A stretch of 64,000 nt of DNA from Arthrobacter sp. ISL-85 (GTDB lineage: Bacteria; Actinomycetota; Actinomycetes; Actinomycetales; Micrococcaceae): assembly GCF_018613675.1 (NCBI RefSeq), contig NZ_JAGGPQ010000007.1, forward strand, positions 124,001 to 188,000. Direction: 5' to 3'. Under the pieces are notes generated by a model, which saw only the letters and a list, made by a program, of their open reading frames with translations, did not search any database and had not been told where the DNA came from. Shown here piece by piece: positions 43,585 to 51,585 of this stretch. A program made the translations under genes and the position numbers. Position 1 is the stretch's first letter, and every line of letters starts with the position of its first letter.

Positions 43585-44982
43585 ATGACCGAAAGCATTG
43601 CGCCGCCCACCACCGGGCAGGCCCAGGCCCGAAGCACCCGCGACCTCGCCAAGGTTGCCGTCTCAGGCTGGCTTGGCACCGCCATGGAATTCATGGACTT
43701 CCAGCTGTACTCCCTGGCCGCAGCCATCGTCTTCAACAAGATCTTCTTCCCGGACGTCAGCCCCGTCATCGGCCTGATCGCCGCTATGGCTACCTACGGC
43801 GTGGGTTACGTTGCCCGCCTGTTTGGCGCCGTCTACTTCGGCCGCATGGGTGACCGGATCGGCCGCAAGAAGGTCCTCTACATCACCATCGCCCTCATGG
43901 GAGCCTCCACTACCCTGATCGGTGTCCTCCCCACGTACGCGATGGTTGGTATCTGGGCACCCATCCTGCTGGTGGCTCTGCGACTCATCCAGGGTTTCGG
44001 TGCCGGTGCGGAAATCGCCGGAGCAACCGTGATGCTTGCGGAATTCGCGTCGGCCCGCCGCCGCGGCATCATCTCGTCCCTGGTCTGCCTGGGCACCAAC
44101 TCCGGAACGCTGGGCGCCTCCGCACTGTGGGCCATCCTGGTGGCCTCGCTCTCCCAGGACCAGCTCCTGAGCTGGGGCTGGCGCATTCCGTTCCTGGCCA
44201 GCTTCGTGATTATGCTGTTCGCCATCTGGATCCGACGCTCCATCAAGGAAAGCCCGGTCTTCGAACAGCGCGCAGACGTGGTGGATGGCGTGGCCCTGCC
44301 CAAGGAAAAGATCAAGACCGCTGCCGCACAGGCTCCCGAGGCCGCCGGAACCAGCACCATCGAGGCGGCCCTGCACCAGAAGAAGGGCAAGGCGTTCCTG
44401 ATCGCACTGGGCCTGCGCTTTGGGCAGGCCGGCAACTCCGGGCTCGTCCAGACCTTCCTGGTGGGTTACCTCGCCACGGTCCTGCTCGCGGACAAGACGG
44501 TGGGCACCAATGCCATCATGTACGGCTCCCTGCTCGGCTTCGTCACGATTCCCGTAATCGGCCTCCTCGGTGACCGCTTCGGCCGCCGCCCCCTGTACCT
44601 GGTACTCAGCGCCCTGACTGCCGTATTCGCCATTCCGATGATGCTGATGATCACCAGCGGCAACTCCACCGTCATCACCATCGCCATGGTCATCGGCCTG
44701 AACCTCGGCGTCCTCAGCCTGTTCGCAATGGAAAGCGTCACCATGGCAGAGTTCTTCGGAGCCCGTACCCGCTTCACCCAGCTTGCCCTCGCCAAGGAAA
44801 TCGGCGGCATCCTTGCCACCGCGATCGGGCCGCTGCTGGCAGCCACCCTCACGGCAGTTACCGGACACTGGTGGCCGCTCGCCGCAATGCTCATTGGCTA
44901 CTCGCTGATCACCCTGGTTTCGGCCGCTGTTGGCCCCGAGGTCCGTGGCCGCGACCTTGTCCGCCTTGAGGACGCCGTATGA
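43585..44982 (+). CDS. MFS metabolite:proton symporter (MHS family), probably sugar-acid uptake
   Basis: A 465-residue transporter with 12 membrane segments of the metabolite:H+ symporter branch (KgtP/ProP/ShiA-like). Marks are WLGTAMEFMDFQLYSLAAAIVF at the N-terminus, the loop motif GRMGDRIGRKKVL (about 91-103) and its second-half copy GLLGDRFGRRPLY (about 328-340). The central cytoplasmic loop is long (about 225-270). The last codons overlap the dehydrogenase start (ATGA). As first gene of the hexonate operon it should import the substrate, an anionic sugar acid; the exact solute is inferred. Confidence 0.88.
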   Translation: MTESIAPPTTGQAQARSTRDLAKVAVSGWLGTAMEFMDFQLYSLAAAIVFNKIFFPDVSPVIGLIAAMATYGVGYVARLFGAVYFGRMGDRIGRKKVLYITIALMGASTTLIGVLPTYAMVGIWAPILLVALRLIQGFGAGAEIAGATVMLAEFASARRRGIISSLVCLGTNSGTLGASALWAILVASLSQDQLLSWGWRIPFLASFVIMLFAIWIRRSIKESPVFEQRADVVDGVALPKEKIKTAAAQAPEAAGTSTIEAALHQKKGKAFLIALGLRFGQAGNSGLVQTFLVGYLATVLLADKTVGTNAIMYGSLLGFVTIPVIGLLGDRFGRRPLYLVLSALTAVFAIPMMLMITSGNSTVITIAMVIGLNLGVLSLFAMESVTMAEFFGARTRFTQLALAKEIGGILATAIGPLLAATLTAVTGHWWPLAAMLIGYSLITLVSAAVGPEVRGRDLVRLEDAV

Positions 44983-46007
44983 AAGCCGTTGTAGTCCACG
45001 GCGCCAACGACCTCCGCATTGATGACCGGCCGGAACCGGTTGCCGGGCCCGGCGAAGTAGTGCTCGACGTCGAATGGGGCGGCATCTGCGGAAGCGACCT
45101 TTCGTACTGGCGCCACGGAGCGTCAGGGACGGCGGCGCTGAAGTCGCCGCTCGTCCTGGGGCACGAGGTGGCGGGCCGGATCGCCAGGCTGGGCGCCGGC
45201 GTCGAGCACCTGGAAGTGGGCCAGCCGGTCACGGTGCACCCGGCCGAACTCGTTGGGAACGGCACGATGCCCGAACGCCTGCGCGGCCGGACCAACCTCT
45301 ACCAGGAGATCCGCTACTTCGGCTCTGCGGCGTTCGATCCCCACACGGACGGAGGGTTCAGCGAACGGAAGCTTGCCAAGGCATTCCAGGTCCGCCCCCT
45401 ACCGGACGGCGTGGACACCCTCCGCGGGGCGCTGGCAGAACCGCTTGCCGTCGCCATGCATGCGGTGACCCGCGCTGGAAACCTTAAAGGCCGCGATGTG
45501 CTGGTCAACGGCGCCGGCCCCATCGGGTCGCTGGTCACCGCCGCCGCCAAGTATGCCGGTGCCAGGACCGTCATCGCCACGGACATCAGCGACGCCTCGC
45601 TGCGGATCGCCCGGGCGATGGGCGCCGATGAAGTGCGCAACGTGTCCACCAACCCACTGCCTGCAGACGTGGAACTGGTTTTCGAGGCCACCGGCATCCC
45701 TGCGGTGCTGGGCGGGGTCCTGCACGCCACGGCCCGCGGCGGCACCATCGTTCAGGTCGGCAACCTGCCGGGGGCACCGGCCGCGTCGGCGCTGGGGGAC
45801 CTGGTCACCCGTGAGATCACGTGGATCGGGTCCTACCGGTTCGTCGACGAGATCACCGACGCGCTCCACGCGATGGCCAACGGCCTGGACGTCTCGCCCG
45901 TCATCACCCACAAGTTCGACATCGACCATGCCGAGGAAGCGATGCGGACCGCCGTGGATCCCGCCGCCAACAGCAGCAAGGTCATGCTTCGCCTCAGCGC
46001 GGACTGA
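44979..46007 (+). CDS. Zinc-type hexonate dehydrogenase (L-idonate 5-dehydrogenase / L-gulonate dehydrogenase-like)
   Basis: A 342-residue medium-chain dehydrogenase oxidising a sugar acid at C5. Catalytic-zinc ligands are in [14 protein letters not shown] (Cys37) and LGHEVAG (His62-Glu63); the NAD site is [37 protein letters not shown] is the IdnD/RspB-type segment. The structural-zinc lobe, usually four Cys, reads [17 protein letters not shown] and has none, so this site is lost. In similar clusters this enzyme turns L-gulonate into D-fructuronate (or L-idonate into 5-ketogluconate), which the following genes can use. It overlaps the MFS gene by 4 bases. Confidence 0.82.
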   Translation: MKAVVVHGANDLRIDDRPEPVAGPGEVVLDVEWGGICGSDLSYWRHGASGTAALKSPLVLGHEVAGRIARLGAGVEHLEVGQPVTVHPAELVGNGTMPERLRGRTNLYQEIRYFGSAAFDPHTDGGFSERKLAKAFQVRPLPDGVDTLRGALAEPLAVAMHAVTRAGNLKGRDVLVNGAGPIGSLVTAAAKYAGARTVIATDISDASLRIARAMGADEVRNVSTNPLPADVELVFEATGIPAVLGGVLHATARGGTIVQVGNLPGAPAASALGDLVTREITWIGSYRFVDEITDALHAMANGLDVSPVITHKFDIDHAEEAMRTAVDPAANSSKVMLRLSAD

Positions 46008-46056
46008 CATCCCCATCCCAGCCTGCATTGCACATCCACCATTTGAAGGACTCCCA

Positions 46057-47268
46057 GTGAAGATCACCGACGCGCGGGTAGTGGTTTCGTCTCCCGGACG
46101 GAACTACGTGACGCTCGTAATTGAAACCGAGGACGGCATCACCGGCATCGGCGACGCCACCCTGAACGGTCGCGAGCTGGCCGTGGCGTCCTACCTTTCC
46201 GAGCACCTCTGCCCCCTGCTGATCGGCCGCGACGCCCGCCGCATCGAGGACGCCTGGCAGTACTTCTACAAAGGCGCCTACTGGCGGCGCGGCCCGGTGA
46301 CCATGACCGCCATCGCCGCAATCGACGTCGCGCTCTGGGACATCAAGGGCAAGGCCGCCGGCATGCCCGTGTACGAGCTCCTGGGCGGCGCGGCGCGCGA
46401 AGGCGTGATGGTGTACGGCCACGCCAGCGGCACCACGCTGGCGGACCTCAGCGCCGACTTCCAGCACCACCTGGACCTGGGCTATAAGGCCATCCGGGCG
46501 CAGGCTGCAGTCCCGGGGCTGGACAAGACCTATGGCATTGCCCCGGTGGACGGGAAGCTGTACGAGCCGGCCAGCGGCAACGTGCCCCAGGAAGACACGT
46601 GGGAGACCACCGCGTACCTGGACTTCGCCCCAAAGATGATGGCCCACATCCGGGAGGAGTTCGGCTACGGCGTGCATGTCCTGCACGACGTGCACCACCG
46701 CCTGACCCCCATCGAGGCAGGGCGGCTTGGCACCTCGCTGGAGCAGTACCGGCCGTTCTGGATCGAGGATCCGACGCCGGCCGAGGACCAGTCGGCGTTC
46801 CGCCTGATCCGCCAGCACACCACCACGCCTGTCGCGGTGGGGGAGGTGTTCAACTCGATCTGGGATTGCCAGCAGCTCATCACCGAACGCCTGATCGACT
46901 ACATCCGCACCTCCGTGTCGCATGCCGGTGGCATCACGCACCTGCGCCGGATTTTCTCCCTCGCTGATCTGTACGGTGTCCGCTCCGGCTCGCACGGCGC
47001 CGGCGACCTGTCCCCGGTGTCCTTCGCAGCGGCACTGCATGTGGACATGAGCATCCCCAACTTCGGCATCCAGGAGTACATGGGCCACCGCGACCCGGCC
47101 GGTGAAGTCTTCAAGAGCTCGTACACCTTTACCGACGGCTACATGCACCCCGGGGACGCACCCGGCCTCGGCGTAGAGTTCGACGAAGAAGCCGCTGCGC
47201 GCTTTCCCTTCGACCCCAAGTACCTGCCGGTGAACCGGCGCCTGGACGGATCGGTGCACGACTGGTGA
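46057..47268 (+). CDS. manD: D-mannonate dehydratase, enolase superfamily (ManD/RspA)
   Basis: A 403-residue enolase-superfamily enzyme removing water from D-mannonate to give 2-keto-3-deoxy-D-gluconate. The capping domain starts [20 protein letters not shown] (GTG start, preceded by GAAGGA). Barrel metal ligands and acid/base residues are in [21 protein letters not shown] and [10 protein letters not shown]. Signature [25 protein letters not shown] and the ending W (VHDW) are typical of ManD/RspA. Some subgroup members act on D-gluconate instead. The kinase gene overlaps its stop. Its product KDG feeds the next enzymes. Confidence 0.93.
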   Translation: MKITDARVVVSSPGRNYVTLVIETEDGITGIGDATLNGRELAVASYLSEHLCPLLIGRDARRIEDAWQYFYKGAYWRRGPVTMTAIAAIDVALWDIKGKAAGMPVYELLGGAAREGVMVYGHASGTTLADLSADFQHHLDLGYKAIRAQAAVPGLDKTYGIAPVDGKLYEPASGNVPQEDTWETTAYLDFAPKMMAHIREEFGYGVHVLHDVHHRLTPIEAGRLGTSLEQYRPFWIEDPTPAEDQSAFRLIRQHTTTPVAVGEVFNSIWDCQQLITERLIDYIRTSVSHAGGITHLRRIFSLADLYGVRSGSHGAGDLSPVSFAAALHVDMSIPNFGIQEYMGHRDPAGEVFKSSYTFTDGYMHPGDAPGLGVEFDEEAAARFPFDPKYLPVNRRLDGSVHDW

Positions 47269-48239
47269 ACGATATCCAACAGCCCTTGGACGTGGTGGTG
47301 ATGGGGGAGATCCTCGTCGAAGTCGCCACCGACCTGCCCTTCGCCCACGGCGTCCCGGCCCGGCTCGGCATCTCCGGCGACGCCCTCAACGTGGCCGCGG
47401 CCGCAGCGGCGGCGGGCGCCAGCGTGGGACTGCTGTCCGTGCTCACCGATGACGAATTGGGCTCCGCCATCGCCGCCCGCATCGCGGAGCTGGGCATCTC
47501 CACCGACCTCCTGAAGTTCCGCCGTGGCCAGCAGGGCGTCTACCTGGTGCACAGCGACCCGGACGGCGAACGCGAGTTCTCCTATGCCCGCAACGGCAGC
47601 GTGGGGTCAACACTTGGCCCGGACGACGTCGACTCCGAAGTGTTTGCCGCGGCAGGCGCCGTGGTGGCCGGCGGCATCGCCTGCGCCATTTCGGCGACGT
47701 CCCGCGCCGCCGTCGTCAAAGCCGCTTCCCTTGCCAAGCGCTTCGTGTATGACCCGAACTACCGTCCCCGCCTCACCACGGCGGAAGCGGCGACAGCGGC
47801 CCTTACCGAACTGGCCCCGCACGCCTTCCTGGTGACCCCGTCCTTCCCCGGTGAAACGAGTGCGCTGCTGGGCGTTTCTTCGGCTGGAGAGGCGGCGGCA
47901 AAGCTGCGCTCGCTGGGCACGGCGCATGTGGCAGTCACCTGCGGTGCGAAGGGCGTCCAGCTCGAATCGGATGGGGTATCGGCCTGGATTCCCGCCATCC
48001 CCGCGCCCGCCGTGGTGGACCAGACCGGCGCCGGCGACGCGTTCGTCGGAACGCTCACCGCACGGCTGGTGCTGGGTGACGACTTCCCGACCGCGGCCCG
48101 GTACGGCGTCGCAGCGTCCTCCCTCGTGGTCGGCGGCAAGGGCGGCACGGGGCTGATTCCCACGTTCCAGCAGACCCGCGCGCACGCCGCCGCTGGCTCC
48201 GCCGATGTCACCGAGGGGGCCGTGCCATCAAACGCCTGA
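47265..48239 (+). CDS. kdgK: PfkB-family sugar kinase, probably 2-keto-3-deoxygluconate kinase
   Basis: A 324-residue ribokinase-fold kinase. It shows the N-terminal [10 protein letters not shown], the [32 protein letters not shown] substrate-binding lobe and the ATP/anion-hole motif [13 protein letters not shown] (about 249-261). It starts at a GTG that overlaps the manD stop by 4 bases. Lying between KDG-producing ManD and the KDPG aldolase, it is expected to phosphorylate KDG at C6; other sugar acids are possible. Its stop TGA overlaps a CTG that appears to start the next gene. Confidence 0.88.
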   Translation: MNDIQQPLDVVVMGEILVEVATDLPFAHGVPARLGISGDALNVAAAAAAAGASVGLLSVLTDDELGSAIAARIAELGISTDLLKFRRGQQGVYLVHSDPDGEREFSYARNGSVGSTLGPDDVDSEVFAAAGAVVAGGIACAISATSRAAVVKAASLAKRFVYDPNYRPRLTTAEAATAALTELAPHAFLVTPSFPGETSALLGVSSAGEAAAKLRSLGTAHVAVTCGAKGVQLESDGVSAWIPAIPAPAVVDQTGAGDAFVGTLTARLVLGDDFPTAARYGVAASSLVVGGKGGTGLIPTFQQTRAHAAAGSADVTEGAVPSNA

Positions 48240-49708
48240 GCAACGCGTCGCTGGCTGCCAGCGGCCAGGAATCTGCGCTGCAGCGGGAGAAGATCACGCC
48301 CGGGATCGTCCATCTGGGCCTCGGCGCTTTCGCGCGCGCCCACACGGCCGTCTTCACCGAGGACGCCATGCTCGCCACCGGCGACCAGCAATGGGGGATT
48401 GTCGGCGTCACCCAGCGCTCCGACACCGTGGCACGGCAGCTCGCCCCACAGGACGGGCTCTTCACGGTGGCTGAACGCGGCGAAGGCGCAGCCCCGGCAC
48501 GCGTCGTCGCCAGCATCGTGGAAACCATCTCGGGGCGGGACAATCCGGAACTGGTGGTGGAACGCATCGGCGCCGCGGCCACGAAGATTATCACCCTCAC
48601 CATCACCGAAAAGGGCTACCGGTTCGACCCGCAAACCCGCACCCTGGACCTGGCCGACCCCGAGATCCAGGCGGACGTCGCGGGCGGGGCGCCGCGTACC
48701 GCGGTGGGACAGATCGTCCGGGGCCTGCAGCAACGCGCCCGGACCGGCGCCGGAGCCATCACGGTGCTGTCCTGTGACAACCTGCCCGCCAACGGCGAAC
48801 TGACCAGCACCCTGGTGAGGGACTTCGCCGGAGCCCTTCCCGCCGGGGAACGAGAGGACCTGCTGGCCTGGATCGACAGCAACGCCACGTTCCCGTCCAC
48901 CATGGTGGACCGGATGGTGCCCGCCCCCACCGAAGGCGACCTCACCGCCGTCGAACATGAGTTGGGACTGCGCGACGAGGCCGCCGTGGTGGCCGAGCCG
49001 TTCAAGCAATGGGTCATCGAGGATGACTTCGCCGCCGGCCGGCCGCGATGGGAGGATGCCGACGCCCTGTTCAGCACCGACGTCGCCGCCTGGGAATCCG
49101 CCAAGCTGCGGCTGCTGAACGCCAGCCATTCGATGCTGGCCTATCTGGGCCTGGCCGCGGGCAAGGCAACCATCAGCGACGCTGTTGGCGTGGAAGCGTT
49201 CCGCACCGCGTGCCGCCGCATGATGCTGGAGGAAGCGCTGCCCAGCATCACCCTTCCGGCCGAACTCGACGGGCACCAGTACTGCGAAGAGGTGCTTCGC
49301 CGTTTCGCCAACCCCGCGCTCGGCCACACCACCGCGAAAGTAGGCAGCGACGGTTCGCAGAAGGTGGGGCTCCGGCTGCTCACCACTGTGCGGGGAACGC
49401 TCGACGCCGGCCGCGAACCAAAGTGGGCTGCGCTCGCCGTCGCCGCGTGGATGCACCACGTGGCCACCACCCCGGAAACGGGGCTTAGCGATCCTCTGGC
49501 GAAGGAGCTGCAGGCGGCACTTCCCGGAACCCGCACGGCAGAGACCGTGGTGCCGGGACTGCTCGGGTTCCGTGCCGTCGTCGACCCGCACCTGGCCGGG
49601 GACGAAGGGTTCCGGAACCTGCTCCTGCGCTGGTACCGCATCATCGACAACAACGGGACTATCGACAACAGGCTGACTGGCCTGGGAAATGAGGTTAACC
49701 ATGGCTGA
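48236..49708 (+). CDS. uxuB: Mannitol dehydrogenase-family oxidoreductase (fructuronate reductase), CTG start
   Basis: A 490-residue NAD-dependent polyol/uronate reductase interconverting D-fructuronate and D-mannonate. The essential dinucleotide motif GIVHLGLGAFARAH (about residues 25-38) lies before the first ATG (48368), so the real start is upstream. No ATG, GTG or TTG exists there in frame. CTG at 48236 begins exactly where the family begins (L-SNASLA) and shares its TG with the kinase stop TGA, like the other 4-base overlaps in this operon. Catalytic K-x5-N-x2-H is in AKLRLLNASHSMLAYLG. It links the dehydrogenase product to ManD. A sequencing error (ATG read as CTG) is an alternative. 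Confidence 0.85.
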   Translation: MSNASLAASGQESALQREKITPGIVHLGLGAFARAHTAVFTEDAMLATGDQQWGIVGVTQRSDTVARQLAPQDGLFTVAERGEGAAPARVVASIVETISGRDNPELVVERIGAAATKIITLTITEKGYRFDPQTRTLDLADPEIQADVAGGAPRTAVGQIVRGLQQRARTGAGAITVLSCDNLPANGELTSTLVRDFAGALPAGEREDLLAWIDSNATFPSTMVDRMVPAPTEGDLTAVEHELGLRDEAAVVAEPFKQWVIEDDFAAGRPRWEDADALFSTDVAAWESAKLRLLNASHSMLAYLGLAAGKATISDAVGVEAFRTACRRMMLEEALPSITLPAELDGHQYCEEVLRRFANPALGHTTAKVGSDGSQKVGLRLLTTVRGTLDAGREPKWAALAVAAWMHHVATTPETGLSDPLAKELQAALPGTRTAETVVPGLLGFRAVVDPHLAGDEGFRNLLLRWYRIIDNNGTIDNRLTGLGNEVNHG

Positions 49709-50327
49709 CGCATCCGGCGTCCTCCGCGTTTCACCGGTCATACCGGTGGTCACCATCGACGATCCCCAGGACGCCGTCCCCTTGGCCGGCGCACTGGTGG
49801 ACGGTGGCGTTAAGATCATCGAGCTCACGCTCCGGACGGACTCCGCGCTGACCTCCCTGAAGCTCATCGCGGAGGAAGTGCCGGACATCCTGGTGGGCGC
49901 CGGCACCATCCTCAGCCCCGGACAGGCCGACGCCGCCGTCCAGGCGGGTGCCAAATTCCTGGTCAGCCCGGGGGTTACTCCAGCGCTGCTCAGGCACATG
50001 CTGTCCCTGGACGTCCCGGTGCTCCCCGGCGTCGCCACCGTAGGGGAAGTCATGGCCGTCCTTGAAGAAGGTCTTGACTCCATGAAGTTCTTCCCGGCTG
50101 GGCCTGCCGGCGGCCCGTCCTACCTGGCTGCGATCGGTGCACCCATCCCGAACGTACAGTTCTGCCCTACCGGCGGCATCAGCCTTGCCACAGCGCCCGA
50201 CTACCTCAAACTGCCCAACGTGGCATGCGTCGGCGGCAGCTGGCTCACCCCGGCTGACGCCGTCGCGGCCAAGGACTGGGCCCGCATCACAAGCCTGGCC
50301 AGCGGGGCGGCGGTCCTCGCCCGGTAA
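49701..50327 (+). CDS. eda: KDPG aldolase (2-dehydro-3-deoxy-phosphogluconate aldolase)
   Basis: A 208-residue class I aldolase splitting KDPG into pyruvate and glyceraldehyde-3-phosphate. It shows VSPVIPVVTIDD, the catalytic Glu region IIELTLRTDSALTSL, VGAGTILSPGQADAAVQAGAKFLVSPG, the Schiff-base Lys in LDSMKFFPAGPAGGPSYL and the phosphate site FCPTGGISLATAPDYL. ATG is preceded by GAGG and overlaps the reductase gene by 8 bases. It is the last step and last gene of the hexonate operon; the next gene is convergent. Confidence 0.95.
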   Translation: MADASGVLRVSPVIPVVTIDDPQDAVPLAGALVDGGVKIIELTLRTDSALTSLKLIAEEVPDILVGAGTILSPGQADAAVQAGAKFLVSPGVTPALLRHMLSLDVPVLPGVATVGEVMAVLEEGLDSMKFFPAGPAGGPSYLAAIGAPIPNVQFCPTGGISLATAPDYLKLPNVACVGGSWLTPADAVAAKDWARITSLASGAAVLAR

Positions 50328-50345
50328 CAGCAAAGCAGGCGGCAG

Positions 50346-51548
50346 TCAGCCCTCCGCGGCGGCAGCCCGCACCTGGGCCTTGTCATGCTCGTCGTGGGCC
50401 TGACGGATCAGGTCCATGAACTCGGTTTCGTTCCGGACCAGCCGCTTGTACTTCTCCGGAAGCTTCCGGATCTGGTCCTCCTCCCGGACCATCTTCGCGA
50501 AGATCTTGTCCCGCTCCGCCATGTCGGTCTCGTAGTTGAGGTCAACGTACTCGGAAGCATGCCGCCGTGCCCCCGAGACGGCGTTCTTGGCCTTGCCCTT
50601 GGGGCTGAATACGGACGCCAGGATGGTAAGGACCAGCACGCCGAGGATCACACTGAGCGACAGGCCAGTGCTGACCTCCACCACGTTGACGTGCCCGCCG
50701 TCGTTGATGAACGGCAGGGTGTTCTCGTGCAGGGCGTGAAGGATGAGTTTCACACCGATGAAGCCCAGGATGACCGCCAGTCCGTAGGACAGGAAGATCA
50801 GCCTGTCCAGCAGGCCGTCGATCAGGAAGAACAGCTGCCGCAGGCCCATCAGCGAGAACGCGGTGGCCGTGAAAACGACGAAGACGTTCTGGGTCAGGCC
50901 GAAGATCGCCGGGATGGAGTCCAGGGCAAACAGGATGTCCGTGCCGCCAATGGCCACCATGACCAGCAGCATCGGCGTGAGGACCCGCTTGCCGTTCTCG
51001 ATCGTGAAGAGCTTGTCGCCGTCGTAATGTTGGGAGGCCGGCAGGAGTTTCCTGGCAAGCCGGACCACCAGGCCGTCGGAGTCGTCGTCGTGGTTGTCCG
51101 GCTTGAGCAGGTTACCCGCCGTGACCAGCAGGATGAGCCCGAAGATGTAGAACACCCAGGCGAAACTGTTGATCAGCGCCGCGCCCAGGAAGATGAACGC
51201 TGTGCGCGCGATCAGCGAGAACACGATGCCGAACAGCAGGACCTTCTGCTGGTCCGCGCGGGGCACCTTGAAGCTGGCCATGATGATCAGGAAGACGAAA
51301 AGGTTGTCCACTGACAACGCCTTCTCCGTGACATAGCCGGCGAAGTACTCGGTGCCCATGTCGGGGCCGCCGAACAGCAGCACGACCAGCCCAAACACCA
51401 CCGCGATGGTCACATAGATGGCGGACCAGGTGGCGGATTCCTTGAGGGAAGGGGTGTGGGCTTTGCGGACATGGAAGAAGAAGTCGAAGGCCAGCAGCCC
51501 GATGATTCCCGCGATGGTCAGGGTCCAGGCATAAGCAGGTACTTCCAC
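50346..51548 (-). CDS. TerC-family membrane protein (Alx/manganese exporter-like)
   Basis: A 400-residue integral membrane protein with about nine hydrophobic segments. It has the acidic transport motifs of TerC/Alx proteins: GYVTEKALSVDNLFVFLIIM and IGGTDILFALDSIPAIFGLTQ. A charged C-terminal tail of about 80 residues follows the last segment (SEYVDLNYETDMAERDKIF and onward). Relatives are linked to tellurite resistance, metal loading of exported enzymes and Mn2+ export. It starts at GTG 51548 after AAAGG. Only 37 bases separate it from recQ, so there is no room for a yybP-ykoY manganese riboswitch; it may be co-transcribed with recQ. Confidence 0.92.
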   Translation of the reverse strand: MEVPAYAWTLTIAGIIGLLAFDFFFHVRKAHTPSLKESATWSAIYVTIAVVFGLVVLLFGGPDMGTEYFAGYVTEKALSVDNLFVFLIIMASFKVPRADQQKVLLFGIVFSLIARTAFIFLGAALINSFAWVFYIFGLILLVTAGNLLKPDNHDDDSDGLVVRLARKLLPASQHYDGDKLFTIENGKRVLTPMLLVMVAIGGTDILFALDSIPAIFGLTQNVFVVFTATAFSLMGLRQLFFLIDGLLDRLIFLSYGLAVILGFIGVKLILHALHENTLPFINDGGHVNVVEVSTGLSLSVILGVLVLTILASVFSPKGKAKNAVSGARRHASEYVDLNYETDMAERDKIFAKMVREEDQIRKLPEKYKRLVRNETEFMDLIRQAHDEHDKAQVRAAAAEG

Positions 51549-51585
51549 GCGGCGGGCCTTTCGTCTGAGGGTCCTCCCAGCCTAC

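Noticed and set aside
48368..49708. Reductase starting at the first ATG (446 residues)
   Set aside because: This start would delete the GLGAFARAH dinucleotide-binding motif, so the protein would not be functional.
47759..50083. 774-residue open frame on the minus strand
   Set aside because: It runs antisense through the kinase, reductase and aldolase genes, which have clear family motifs. Its translation is low-complexity and matches no domain.
51549..51585. yybP-ykoY manganese riboswitch upstream of terC
   Set aside because: Only 37 bases separate the TerC start from the recQ stop, far too short for that element.
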